A DNA stretch of 64,000 bases from UBA6016 sp041915365. GTDB taxonomy: Bacteria > Campylobacterota > Campylobacteria > Campylobacterales > UBA6016. Positions within the stretch are counted from its first letter, which is position 1. Each line of letters opens with the position of its first letter. The position numbers were made by a program, and so were the translations under genes. Shown here piece after piece: positions 52,934-61,444 of this stretch. The stretch is from NCBI GenBank assembly GCA_041915365.1, contig JAYSBP010000011.1:1-64000 (forward strand). Reading direction: 5' to 3'. A model generated the notes under the pieces. That model was not told the DNA's origin, ran no database searches, and saw only the letters and a list, made by a program, of their open reading frames with translations.

Positions 52934-54586
52934 CTAGCGAAGCTCTAGGAGTAGCCAAGTTTTGTTATTTTCTTTGAACTTTTGCTCGTTTAGCATTGAG
53001 ATAACGAACCTATCTTGAATGATATTGTTAAATGTTCCGATAATTTTGTATTCTTGCTTTATTTCCCCCAAGTAATCCTTATCAGTCAAAATATAATACG
53101 GCTTTGCAACAGTGGCTAACTCACTCATATCCATAACGCGCCTGTGAATTCCGTCATAGTCTAGCTCAAGGCTAAAAGAGTATGTTTTGTAGCCATACAC
53201 AGGGAGATGTGGTTTTTTGTTTAAAAACTTTGCCATATGGTATCCGGCGTTGTATTTTGCGTAGACTATGCTATTGATTAGCGTTACGCAGACAATAGCC
53301 ACCAAGACGGAAGTGACGGCGATGGTTATGCTTTTTTGTTTTAGTCCGTCTTCTCTTTGTAAGTAAAAAAAGAAGATTGAACAAAAAGATAGGATTATTA
53401 TGACGCTTGCCAAAAAAGAAGGCAATAGCTTGATAGAGAGTGCAACGGCTAAGGCTATGAGTAGCAGCGAGACCGCTATTTGCGCCAAATAGGCGATTTT
53501 GAGCTCGTATTTGACGATGTAATGCGCCGTCAAAATAGCGCAAAACGGTAGCAAAATATTGATGTAGTGGTCAAGTTGGAATTTGGTAGCGCTAAAAAGT
53601 ATGAAAGTCGGCAAAAATGAGCCTAGCAAAAATATGAAACTGTCTTTGTCGTTTTGAGAGATTGCCCTCCTCGTCTTAAAGTCTGAGACGAGACCGAACA
53701 AGAAAAAAAGCGTCCAAGGCAAAAAAGCCCATAAAAACGTGTGCATAAAAAACCAAACGTTGCCGTTATGGTTTACTATAGGCCCCGTATTAAAAAAGCG
53801 TCCAAATTGACTGTCCCAAAAAAACCAGCTAATTCCGGATACGTTTTGTGAGCCAAAAATAGTCTTTTCAGGATGCATATCAAATTGAATATACAAAGAT
53901 ACAAATTCCGGCAGGGCAAAAGCAAAGCAAGTAAGCAAAGCTATAATCCACTTGATCGAGAGCATATTTTTGTACTCTTTTTTGTATATCCACAAAATGA
54001 CTAGCCCACTACATATTACTATCATAGTAAAAAGCCCCTTACCCATCAAGGCAAGCCCGCCAAAAAACGCCCCAAGCAACATATACTTTATGTTTTTCGC
54101 ATCCGATTTGTAGAAAAGCCAAAAGTAATAACAAGAAGGGATGATTGAGCCTAGCAAAAACGCTTCTGCTCTCACGTCTATGGCTGAGAGCATAGGTCTT
54201 AACGTCGAGAGATATATCAATGCGGAGAGAAGCGCTACGGAGTTGCTGTACAGCTTTTGCGCCAATTTGTATGTATAAAATGCTCCGATGAGATGAAATA
54301 TAAAGCCTGGCAGTATATAGGCAAAAGGGTTGATACCAAAAATATTGAAAGAAATAGCGGTAAGCCAAAAAGGTAGATGCGGTTTATCTAGCCAGTCAAG
54401 TCCGCCAAAAGTCAGGCTAACGTAATCCCCGGAGACAAGCATATTCTTCGTCAAAACAGCGTATGAGTAAGCATCGTTTGAGGCTAATACCTGAGAGAAT
54501 AAGCCGATGGCGTTTGCCGCTATGGCTGCTAAAATTAAATATATAAGAAGTTTTTTATTTAAAATCGTTTCATTGTTGTTGTGCAT
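52934..54586 (-). CDS. GT-C glycosyltransferase, ArnT-like
   Basis: This 550-aa protein has about ten to twelve spans and a first periplasmic loop with NDAYSYAVLTKNMLVSGDYV...WLDKPHLPFWLTAISF, the ArnT/PMT pattern in which the acidic residues and the KPPL-like KPH bind donor phosphate. The C-terminal periplasmic part is about 120 residues. It probably moves a sugar from a polyprenyl carrier onto lipid A or another acceptor. It stands alone on the minus strand in the island, divergent from the flippase-like gene. Confidence 0.85.
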   Translation of the reverse strand: MHNNNETILNKKLLIYLILAAIAANAIGLFSQVLASNDAYSYAVLTKNMLVSGDYVSLTFGGLDWLDKPHLPFWLTAISFNIFGINPFAYILPGFIFHLIGAFYTYKLAQKLYSNSVALLSALIYLSTLRPMLSAIDVRAEAFLLGSIIPSCYYFWLFYKSDAKNIKYMLLGAFFGGLALMGKGLFTMIVICSGLVILWIYKKEYKNMLSIKWIIALLTCFAFALPEFVSLYIQFDMHPEKTIFGSQNVSGISWFFWDSQFGRFFNTGPIVNHNGNVWFFMHTFLWAFLPWTLFFLFGLVSDFKTRRAISQNDKDSFIFLLGSFLPTFILFSATKFQLDHYINILLPFCAILTAHYIVKYELKIAYLAQIAVSLLLIALAVALSIKLLPSFLASVIIILSFCSIFFFYLQREDGLKQKSITIAVTSVLVAIVCVTLINSIVYAKYNAGYHMAKFLNKKPHLPVYGYKTYSFSLELDYDGIHRRVMDMSELATVAKPYYILTDKDYLGEIKQEYKIIGTFNNIIQDRFVISMLNEQKFKENNKTWLLLELR

Positions 54587-54652
54587 AGGTGGATTTTTGC
54601 ATTTTTTGGCTGAATAACATACTCAATAAGCATAGGCTATAATAGTATAAAA

Positions 54653-55618
54653 ATGTTGCCATGTTGTTTTATATCGGGGTTAGAATTGACAAGACTTTTA
54701 AAAAATGAACTATTCAAAACGGGTATCAAGATAGCCTTTGCCGTGCTGGCATTTTGGTTTTTATCCAAAAAGCTAAACTATGAGCAGTTGCCGGAGCTAT
54801 TTTATTCTATGAATCCGTGGATGTTACTGCTTGCCGTCGTATTTCAGTTTGCCTCTATCGCTATTGCGGCGTATAGATGGAAGTTTGTTATGCGCTCTCT
54901 GGGCTTTGGAGAAAACTTCAACTTCTATCAAACCCTTTATTTCAAAGGCTTTTTCTTTTCCCAAGCACTCCCCGGAAGCGTGGGTGGTGATGCGATAAGG
55001 CTACTAGCCCTAAAAGACGCCGGATACAAAGTCGGAGATTCGCTGTACGGGATATTTATAGATAGGGTAGTGGGGCTTACCGGACTTCTCATTATAAGTC
55101 TTTTTGCTCTTTTGTTTGCCCCTGCATTTCTTACGGAGGCTATCAAATACACGGTATTTATGATTAGTTTTGGTGGGCTTGTCGGCTTCGTGTGCCTTTT
55201 GTTTATTCACAAGATTTTTGATTTTGAGAAGATACCGAAGCTTCGGATACTAGGTGAGCTATCGAGAAGATTTTATATCGTATACGAGGGGACTTACAAG
55301 GCGGCAAAGCAGATTTTGCTCTCCGTCGCCATTCATCTTTTGTCGCTTCTTTGTGTCTACTCGATATCATTATCGGCTCATCTAGGCGTTGAGTTCGGGG
55401 CGTTTTTGTGCCTTATGCCGCTTGTTATCTTGCTTACCATACTCCCCATCTCTTTTGCTGGTTGGGGTGTGAGAGAGGGTGCGATGGTCGGGCTATTTGC
55501 CATGAGTGGAGCGAGCAAAGAGGCGATAATGGCAGTGTCGATAGCGTACGGCGTGATACTTATAGCTTCTTCGCTTCCCGGGTTTTACGCTTGGATAAAG
55601 TCAAAAAATATAGCATAG
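54653..55618 (+). CDS. UPF0104/LPG-synthase-TM-like membrane protein
   Basis: This 321-aa protein has about eight spans and the family features LLAVVFQFASIAIAAYRWKFVMR, FSQALPGSVGGDAIRLLALK, and GWGVREGAMVGLFAMSG near the end (typical of AglD/MprF N-terminal flippase-type domains). It may flip or transfer lipid-linked groups. The start is either the ATG at 54653 or TTG 54686. It precedes the heptosyltransferase-like gene by 10 bases. Confidence 0.8.
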   Translation: MLPCCFISGLELTRLLKNELFKTGIKIAFAVLAFWFLSKKLNYEQLPELFYSMNPWMLLLAVVFQFASIAIAAYRWKFVMRSLGFGENFNFYQTLYFKGFFFSQALPGSVGGDAIRLLALKDAGYKVGDSLYGIFIDRVVGLTGLLIISLFALLFAPAFLTEAIKYTVFMISFGGLVGFVCLLFIHKIFDFEKIPKLRILGELSRRFYIVYEGTYKAAKQILLSVAIHLLSLLCVYSISLSAHLGVEFGAFLCLMPLVILLTILPISFAGWGVREGAMVGLFAMSGASKEAIMAVSIAYGVILIASSLPGFYAWIKSKNIA

Positions 55619-55628
55619 GCGGATATAG

Positions 55629-56828
55629 ATGAACATAGATATGATGAGAAAAATCGACTACTGGGTCGGCGTTCCGCTTTGCTTTTTGTCCACGTACGTT
55701 CTAAAACCGCTTTATGCGCTCCAAAGTGCCAAAAAACCAAAAAATGTTTTGATGATAGAGCTAAGCGAGATGGGGAGTACGATACTTTGCGACCCAATGA
55801 TGCAGCGTCTCAAAAACGACGGATGTGAGCTGTATTTTGTGATATTTCGCAAGAATGAGCCGAGTCTTCGCCTCTTAAACACCGTATCAAAAGAGAATAC
55901 GTTTACCATTAGAGAGGATTCGCTTTTTACCCTTGTGTTTGACGTGCTTAGATTTCTTGCGTGGTGTAGGCAAAAGCGTATAGACTCCGTCATCGACCTA
56001 GAGCTTTTCTCCCGTGCGACAGCCTTACTTACGGGATTTAGCGGTGCAGTAAACCGTGTCGGCTTCCACGCATTTCATAATGAGGGGCTATACAGAGGCA
56101 ATATGCTAACGCACAAAGTCGCCTACAACCCGCACATCCACATCTCAAAAACATTCATATCTCTAGCAAACTCCCTAATGAGCGAAGCAAAAGAGACCCC
56201 ATACTCCAAAAAAGCGGTAAGCGACGATGAGATAAAACTCAAAAAAGCGGAGATTTCACAAGAGGCAAAACGGAGTGTAATGGAAAAAATAAAAGCGGCA
56301 ATGCCTATATTTGACGGCTCGCAAGAGATTGTCATATTCAATGCCAATGCCTCCGACCTGATGCCTCTACGTCGTTGGCCTAGAGAGTACTACATAGAGC
56401 TAGGACACAAGCTGCTCGGCAGTTATCCGAATATCATCATACTTCTCACGGGTGCGCCTAGCGAGCGTGAGGGGCTAGATGTGATAAGGCAGGCTCTAGG
56501 CGATAGATGCGTCAACTTCGCAGGCTCTACGAGCTTTGCTGAGCTGGCCCCTCTGTATGCCGTTAGCCGCCTGATGCTCACAAATGACAGCGGCCCCGCA
56601 CACTTTGCCGCTGTGACTGACTTGCCGACATTTGTATTTTTTGGCCCCGAAACCCCGGCACTTTACGGAAGCCTCGGTAATTTCACTCCAATATATGCGC
56701 ATCTTGCGTGTTCACCGTGCGTATCTGCAGCAAACCACCGCAAAAGTGCGTGCGACGACAATCAATGTGTGAAGGTGATAAGCCCTGAGTATGTGTATGA
56801 TATGTTAAAAAAAGAGTTGGATAGGTGA
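55629..56828 (+). CDS. GT9 family (heptosyltransferase-like) glycosyltransferase
   Basis: This 399-aa protein has the GT9 layout: VLMIELSEMGSTILCDPM in the N-terminal domain, DLELFSRATALLTG, RWPREYYIELGHKLL, TGAPSERE, and LMLTNDSGPAHFAAVTDLPTFVFFGPETP in the nucleotide-sugar domain, then a Cys-containing end (CSPCVSAANHRKSACDDNQC) typical of the group. It adds heptose or a similar sugar to lipid A core or a related acceptor at the inner membrane's cytoplasmic face. Confidence 0.85.
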   Translation: MNIDMMRKIDYWVGVPLCFLSTYVLKPLYALQSAKKPKNVLMIELSEMGSTILCDPMMQRLKNDGCELYFVIFRKNEPSLRLLNTVSKENTFTIREDSLFTLVFDVLRFLAWCRQKRIDSVIDLELFSRATALLTGFSGAVNRVGFHAFHNEGLYRGNMLTHKVAYNPHIHISKTFISLANSLMSEAKETPYSKKAVSDDEIKLKKAEISQEAKRSVMEKIKAAMPIFDGSQEIVIFNANASDLMPLRRWPREYYIELGHKLLGSYPNIIILLTGAPSEREGLDVIRQALGDRCVNFAGSTSFAELAPLYAVSRLMLTNDSGPAHFAAVTDLPTFVFFGPETPALYGSLGNFTPIYAHLACSPCVSAANHRKSACDDNQCVKVISPEYVYDMLKKELDR

Positions 56829-56952
56829 TAGTAGAAATACTCGCATGGCTCAGCACACCTGTCATAACTGGTATGGGATTAAGTATCAAAACTTTTGTCT
56901 GAGCTTAAAGACGAATTTAGAAGAATTTTGCGTATAAAATAGAATTTTTGTT

Positions 56953-56975
56953 AAAATACATATAAAAATACATAT
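56953..56975. promoter_or_regulatory. Two direct repeats AAAATACATAT before antitoxin gene
   Basis: Identical 11-base copies lie at 56953-56963 and 56965-56975, just upstream of the second antitoxin ATG and overlapping a TTGTTA...TACATAT promoter-like area. This fits autoregulation by the antitoxin. Low-complexity chance repeats are possible. Confidence 0.45.
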
Positions 56976-56987
56976 CAGGATACAAAT

Positions 56988-57293
56988 ATGACATCCTATG
57001 CAAGAGATGAAATGGTCTCCGTGACTGACATTGTCAAAGGGTTTAAGGCAAATTTAGAGAAGGTGACGGAGCACGCCGTAGAGAAGCTAGCCATCATGCG
57101 AAACAATAAACCGGAAGCCGTGATAGTACCAGTAGACGAGTACGAGAAAATGAAAGAGCTGTATGAGTATGCCGAGAGACTTGCAATACTAGAGACCGTG
57201 GAAGCGAGGCGCAAAACGCCAAAATCGGAGTATATATCTTTTGACGATGTGCTAAAAGAGGCTGGGCTTTCACGAAATGAATTACGAGATTAG
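56988..57293 (+). CDS. Phd/YefM-type antitoxin
   Basis: This 101-aa protein has VSVTDIVKGFKANLEKV, LAIMRNNKPEAVIVPVDEYEKM and a helical C-terminus, the Phd/YefM/StbD pattern. It overlaps the toxin gene by 17 bases. It differs clearly in sequence from the antitoxin at 24.5 kb. Confidence 0.88.
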   Translation: MTSYARDEMVSVTDIVKGFKANLEKVTEHAVEKLAIMRNNKPEAVIVPVDEYEKMKELYEYAERLAILETVEARRKTPKSEYISFDDVLKEAGLSRNELRD

Positions 57294-57582
57294 GTTTCAC
57301 CCCGAGGCAAGAAGTGAGCTTCTCGCCCTTGATAATGGTGTGCGAAACCTGGTGTTAAAACAAATCGTGAAGCTCGAAAGCTCACCGGAACTTGGCGAGC
57401 TACTTGGCAATAAAAATGGCATAGACCTCTCCGGACTACGAAAATTATACGCAGTCAAAAAACAAATCAGAATAGTGTATGAGATAGTGGACACCGAAGT
57501 TGTTGTGCATATCGTGGCAATAGGCAAAAGAGAAGAGATGCAGGTGTACAAAGATGCCCTGAAGAGGATAAATCAAGGCTGA
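57277..57582 (+). CDS. RelE/ParE-family toxin
   Basis: This 101-aa protein has IRFHPEARSELLALD, GLRKLYAVKKQIRIVYEIVD and IVAIGKREEMQVYKDALKRI, the RelE/ParE fold with GKRE and Tyr as in RelE. It follows its antitoxin with a 17-base overlap. It could cleave mRNA at the ribosome or inhibit gyrase. It is a second, diverged pair. Confidence 0.88.
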   Translation: MNYEIRFHPEARSELLALDNGVRNLVLKQIVKLESSPELGELLGNKNGIDLSGLRKLYAVKKQIRIVYEIVDTEVVVHIVAIGKREEMQVYKDALKRINQG

Positions 57583-57626
57583 GGCCGTTTTGGCTACAAT
57601 CATAAAAAGATAAATTGGGGTTTGAG

Positions 57627-58010
57627 ATGAAAAAATATATTTTGACTATGACTGCTCTTTCTGCTCTCGCATTTGCAGATAATTTTGCGGATGAGGCTGT
57701 CAAAAATGGTGATTCGATGACGGTCAGTGACAAGACTGTAGGCGAAAGCAAGCGCAATACGCACGAGCAAATGACGGCTACATCTAGTGAAATAAAGGAT
57801 GCGGCATCTTCTGTTGAAAACATAAAACCTGTTCCGGTAAAAAATGTAAAAATAGTCAAAAGCGATATAAAACAGGCAAAAAGTATTAAAAAAACAAAGA
57901 AAATTGTCAAAAAACATGCAAAAACCAAAAAAATAGCCAAAAAACACACAAAAAAATCTCATAAAAAAATAGCCAAAAAATCCCACAAAAAAACTAGCAA
58001 AAAAGCGTAA
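57627..58010 (+). CDS. Secreted Lys-rich, histone H1-like protein
   Basis: This 127-aa protein has a signal peptide (about 1-18, ending LAFADN), a moderately polar middle and an extremely basic end, with KTKKIAKKHTKKSHKKIAKK-type repeats of about six to eight residues. ATG 57627 gives the best ribosome spacing (GGGG). It may bind nucleic acid, lipopolysaccharide or the wall, but its export makes a nucleoid role unlikely. Compare the 48-aa secreted Lys-rich protein at 15.0 kb. Confidence 0.75.
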   Translation: MKKYILTMTALSALAFADNFADEAVKNGDSMTVSDKTVGESKRNTHEQMTATSSEIKDAASSVENIKPVPVKNVKIVKSDIKQAKSIKKTKKIVKKHAKTKKIAKKHTKKSHKKIAKKSHKKTSKKA

Positions 58011-58022
58011 TTTACAAGCTAG

Positions 58023-59417
58023 ATGCAAAGAAATATATTTGCGCTTATCGCCGCTCTGAGTGCTATCAGATTATTGACTGCCCCTTTTTTTGGGTATGGG
58101 GTGGATGAGGCGCACTATATGCTCTACGCCAAATATTTGGCTCTTAGCTACTTCGACCACCCGCCTCTTGTTGGCTGGGCGCACTACGTTTTTTCTATTT
58201 TTGGCGAGAGCGAGTTTTGGGCTAGAGTGCCTGCCGTGCTCCTCGGGGCTGTGAATAGTTATCTTGTGTACCTGCTATTAAAAGACAAAGACGAGAGAGC
58301 CGCTTTGTGTGGCGTGGTGGCTATGAACGCATCTTTGGTGCTTGGCGTGTTGTTTTTGACTTTGATGCCAGACTCCATTCTTATTACGTTGATGTTCCTT
58401 CTCATCTTTGCGGTCAAAAAACTAGAGAGCTCACAGACTGCCGCAAACTACCTGATTGTTGGCATCATATTTGGACTTTTGGGGCTTGCCAAATACACGG
58501 CGATACTTTTTGTCCCCGCTTTTATCGCCTATTTGTTTTGGACTCGCCGTGCGGATTTGCTATTTAGCCCGAAGCTTTTTATCTCGTTTTTTGCGGCTCT
58601 TTTGCTGATTGTTCCAGTTATCGTTTGGAATGTGCAAAATGACTTTGCTAGTCTAGCGTATCAGGCTGGACACGTTAGCGGAGGGGAGAGCGGTAGCTTC
58701 AAAAACTTTTTTGTCTCTCTAGGTAGACAGTTTGCGGCTTACAATCCCGCACTTTTCGTACTCGCTTTTTATGGACTTTACAAGGCGATAAGGGCAAAAG
58801 AGTTTAGACTTGAAATATCGTTTGGCCTTGTGGTACTTCTTTTTATGTTTATTTCTCAGTATCGCCAGATTGCGCTTCCGCATTGGGTGAGCCCGTTTTT
58901 TGCGTTGTTTGTCCCTATCGGTGCATTCTACCTTTATCGCTTGCGTCCTAAGCTTACGATCTGGGTGGTGGGTATATCTTTGGCACTTGCCGTGGTGGTG
59001 CAGATAGAGCTTGTCGGCAAGTTTGGTAGGTTTGCCGATATGAATTCACCGTTTCGGGATATTTACGGTTGGGATATGGCTATGAAGGAAGCGGACAAAA
59101 AGCTCTCAGAGCAAAACTCGAGCAATAAGGCGCTTGGCGTAACAAACTGGAGCATGGCGAGCCGAGCTATTATCTACTCTGCCTCACCGGTCTATCTGAT
59201 AGATGAGCGAAAAGACCAGTTTGATATGTGGCAGAGTGGGGAGCCTGTGGGCAAGGACATCTTGTTCGTAAGCCCAAAAAGCTTTCATACGGACGTGAAC
59301 GCATCTTTTGTGTGTGGCGACTTCGTGAGGCTTGGTGAGTACAACGCCACAATAAACGGCGGTCTCGTAGAGAGTTTTTCGTATGAGCTTTGTAGTGGTT
59401 TTGGCGGTAAAAGATGA
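58023..59417 (+). CDS. GT-C glycosyltransferase, ArnT/PMT-like
   Basis: This 464-aa multi-span protein has FGYGVDEAHYMLYAKYLALSYFDHPPLVGW, matching the catalytic loop of the gene at 50.1 kb (TDEAYYWLWSKHL...DHPPV), so the two are paralogues with a common family. The C-terminus is a short periplasmic domain. It overlaps the PAP2 gene by four bases and so heads the final operon that includes uppS. Confidence 0.85.
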   Translation: MQRNIFALIAALSAIRLLTAPFFGYGVDEAHYMLYAKYLALSYFDHPPLVGWAHYVFSIFGESEFWARVPAVLLGAVNSYLVYLLLKDKDERAALCGVVAMNASLVLGVLFLTLMPDSILITLMFLLIFAVKKLESSQTAANYLIVGIIFGLLGLAKYTAILFVPAFIAYLFWTRRADLLFSPKLFISFFAALLLIVPVIVWNVQNDFASLAYQAGHVSGGESGSFKNFFVSLGRQFAAYNPALFVLAFYGLYKAIRAKEFRLEISFGLVVLLFMFISQYRQIALPHWVSPFFALFVPIGAFYLYRLRPKLTIWVVGISLALAVVVQIELVGKFGRFADMNSPFRDIYGWDMAMKEADKKLSEQNSSNKALGVTNWSMASRAIIYSASPVYLIDERKDQFDMWQSGEPVGKDILFVSPKSFHTDVNASFVCGDFVRLGEYNATINGGLVESFSYELCSGFGGKR

Positions 59418-60019
59418 AAAACAAACTACTTTTTGCCATCTCTTTTGTTGTTGTTTGTCTCTTTTGCTCTTTTAGCTATTTGCACCTTGATATACCTATC
59501 GCAATCTATTTCGAGCAGACAAAGCCACTTGAGGGTTTTTTTGAGATTGTTACGAATTTTGGAAAATCAAAATGGTACTTGATAAGTTTTGCCGCTTTCT
59601 TTTTGTTATTTCGCTATGTTTTTAGACTCAAAGAGGCCGCAAATCGCTTTTTATATTTTTTTATTGCAGTTGCCGCAAGCGGGCTAATCGTAGATATACT
59701 AAAATTTGTTTTTGGAAGAGCTAGGCCGAAGCTGTTTTTCGAGCAAGGGATTTACGGCATAAAGTTTTTTGGCACGGAACATCTATATTTTTCGATGCCA
59801 TCTGGACATAGTGCAACGGTGTTTTCTCTGGCGGTCGGCGTTTTGCTTTTTTATCCTAAGTTTGCCCTTGCGGCTTTTGGGGCGGCTATCTTGGTCGCTT
59901 CCAGTCGTATGGCGGTTGGGGCACATTATTTTAGCGATACGGTTGCCGGGGCTTATGTAGGCGTAGTGTTTGCAATTTGGCTAAAGACAAAAATGATACA
60001 AAAAGGCGTTAGGTTTTGA
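59414..60019 (+). CDS. PAP2-family phosphatase
   Basis: This 201-aa membrane protein has the three PAP2 motifs: KFVFGRARPK, MPSGHSATVFS and SRMAVGAHYFSDTVAG. It could be undecaprenyl-diphosphate phosphatase (PgpB/BcrC-like), lipid A phosphatase or another lipid phosphatase. The overlap with uppS (TTGA) on one side and a GT-C gene on the other favours undecaprenyl-PP recycling. Confidence 0.9.
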   Translation: MKNKLLFAISFVVVCLFCSFSYLHLDIPIAIYFEQTKPLEGFFEIVTNFGKSKWYLISFAAFFLLFRYVFRLKEAANRFLYFFIAVAASGLIVDILKFVFGRARPKLFFEQGIYGIKFFGTEHLYFSMPSGHSATVFSLAVGVLLFYPKFALAAFGAAILVASSRMAVGAHYFSDTVAGAYVGVVFAIWLKTKMIQKGVRF

Positions 60020-60693
60020 AAACCCCGAAGCATATAGCTATTATCATGGACGGCAACGGCAGATGGGCGAAACAACGTGGCAAAATGCGGACAAAAGGGC
60101 ACGAAGAGGGAGCTAAAAAAGTTCGGATAGTGACTGAAGCGGCGGCAAAGGCTGGTGTGAAATATCTAACTCTTTATGCTTTTAGCACCGAGAATTGGGC
60201 TAGACCAAAGGGTGAGGTTGAGTTTTTGATGAAACTACTTGAGCGGTATTTGGAGAGCGAAAAGGGTGAATACCAAAAAAACGGAATAAAATTTGAAGTA
60301 ATCGGAGATATGTCCCGTTTTTCTGATTCGCTCAACAAAAAAATCGCCGAGCTGAGGGAACTTACAAAAAACAACAAAAAGCTGACGCAGTTTCTCGCCA
60401 TTAATTACGGCTCAAAAGACGAGATAGTCAGAGCGGTCAAAAAAATGATGGATTCTTCGCTAGAATTTAACGAAGAAAATCTAAATGCTAGTCTTGATAC
60501 GGCTGACGCTCCAGCGGTTGATATGCTGGTTCGCACCGGCGGAGACAAGAGGCTTTCAAATTTCTTGTTGTGGCAAAGCGCCTATGCTGAGCTGTTTTTT
60601 ACCGATACACTTTGGCCTGATTTTGACGAGGCGGAGCTGTTTTTGATGATTGAAGAGTTTAAGAGTAGAGAAAGGAGGTTTGGGAAAGTATGA
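60016..60693 (+). CDS. uppS: Undecaprenyl diphosphate synthase
   Basis: This 225-aa cis-prenyltransferase has HIAIIMDGNGRWAKQRG, LTLYAFSTENWARP, LAINYGSKDEIVRAVK and VDMLVRTGGDKRLSNFLLWQSAYAELFF with the catalytic Asp and Arg residues. Start TTG 60016 overlaps the PAP2 stop. It makes the carrier lipid for peptidoglycan and surface glycans. Confidence 0.96.
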   Translation: MKTPKHIAIIMDGNGRWAKQRGKMRTKGHEEGAKKVRIVTEAAAKAGVKYLTLYAFSTENWARPKGEVEFLMKLLERYLESEKGEYQKNGIKFEVIGDMSRFSDSLNKKIAELRELTKNNKKLTQFLAINYGSKDEIVRAVKKMMDSSLEFNEENLNASLDTADAPAVDMLVRTGGDKRLSNFLLWQSAYAELFFTDTLWPDFDEAELFLMIEEFKSRERRFGKV

Positions 60694-61442
60694 GTGCATT
60701 TGCTTTTTTACTAGGAGCCATTTTTGGCTCTTTTTTGAATGTGTTAATAGCTCGCATTCCGCTTGGGCAAAGCATCATGTTCCCAGGCTCCCACTGTCCT
60801 GCGTGTAAAAAACCGATAAAGTGGTATCACAACATACCGATACTCTCGTATATAGCGTTAGGCGGAAAATGTCGTGAGTGCAAAGCCAGAATAAGCCCTG
60901 TGTATATCATAGTAGAGCTAGTTAGCGCCGCAGTTTTTATGCTGGTTTTTTACAAATCGCCGAATATATTTTATGCGCTTTGCGTATCTATTTCGTTTGG
61001 GTTATTACTTGCCCTTTCCGTCATAGATATAAGATACAAAGAAGTACCGGACTCCATCAACCTATCGGCGTTTGCCGCTGCTGTTGCGGCCGGTATGTTC
61101 CACGCTCCTATGCCGACGTTCGTGAATTTGATTAGTTTGCTTGAGTTTGGCAAGTCGGCGTTTTTGCTAGCTGGGTTTTTTGTGATGCTTCGCTTTGTTC
61201 TCTCATACTTTCTAAAAAAAGAGAGCCTAGGCGAGGCTGATATTATCGTAGCTGCTACTCTTGGGGCGCTTCTTGGCAGTATGAACGGGTTTTTTGCGAT
61301 ATTTGTCGGAGCCTTATTGTCTCTTGTGCCAGCATTCATATATCGCAAAAAGGGGATAAGTGAGGTTGCTTTTGTCCCTTATTTGGCGCTTGGCGGGTTT
61401 GCGGTGTTTATGCTTAGGCCGCAACTTTGGTTTATGGGTTGA
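60690..61442 (+). CDS. Prepilin peptidase
   Basis: This 250-aa protein has the GSFLNVLIARIP and CPACKKPIKW...CRECKARI (zinc-type Cys pairs) of the N-terminal methylase part, and DIRYKEVPD and GEADIIVAATLG with the two catalytic Asp of the PilD/TadV aspartyl protease. It processes type IV pilin-like or competence pseudopilins. The ATG overlaps the uppS stop by four bases. In Campylobacter a homologue is at the same place. Confidence 0.93.
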   Translation: MSAFAFLLGAIFGSFLNVLIARIPLGQSIMFPGSHCPACKKPIKWYHNIPILSYIALGGKCRECKARISPVYIIVELVSAAVFMLVFYKSPNIFYALCVSISFGLLLALSVIDIRYKEVPDSINLSAFAAAVAAGMFHAPMPTFVNLISLLEFGKSAFLLAGFFVMLRFVLSYFLKKESLGEADIIVAATLGALLGSMNGFFAIFVGALLSLVPAFIYRKKGISEVAFVPYLALGGFAVFMLRPQLWFMG

Positions 61443-61444
61443 GC

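Noticed and set aside
56825..56902. 25-codon frame after the GT9 gene (GTG overlapping the TGA stop; starts VIVEILAWLSTPV)
   Set aside because: Too short and without recognisable features; it might be the remnant of a truncated gene but cannot be supported.
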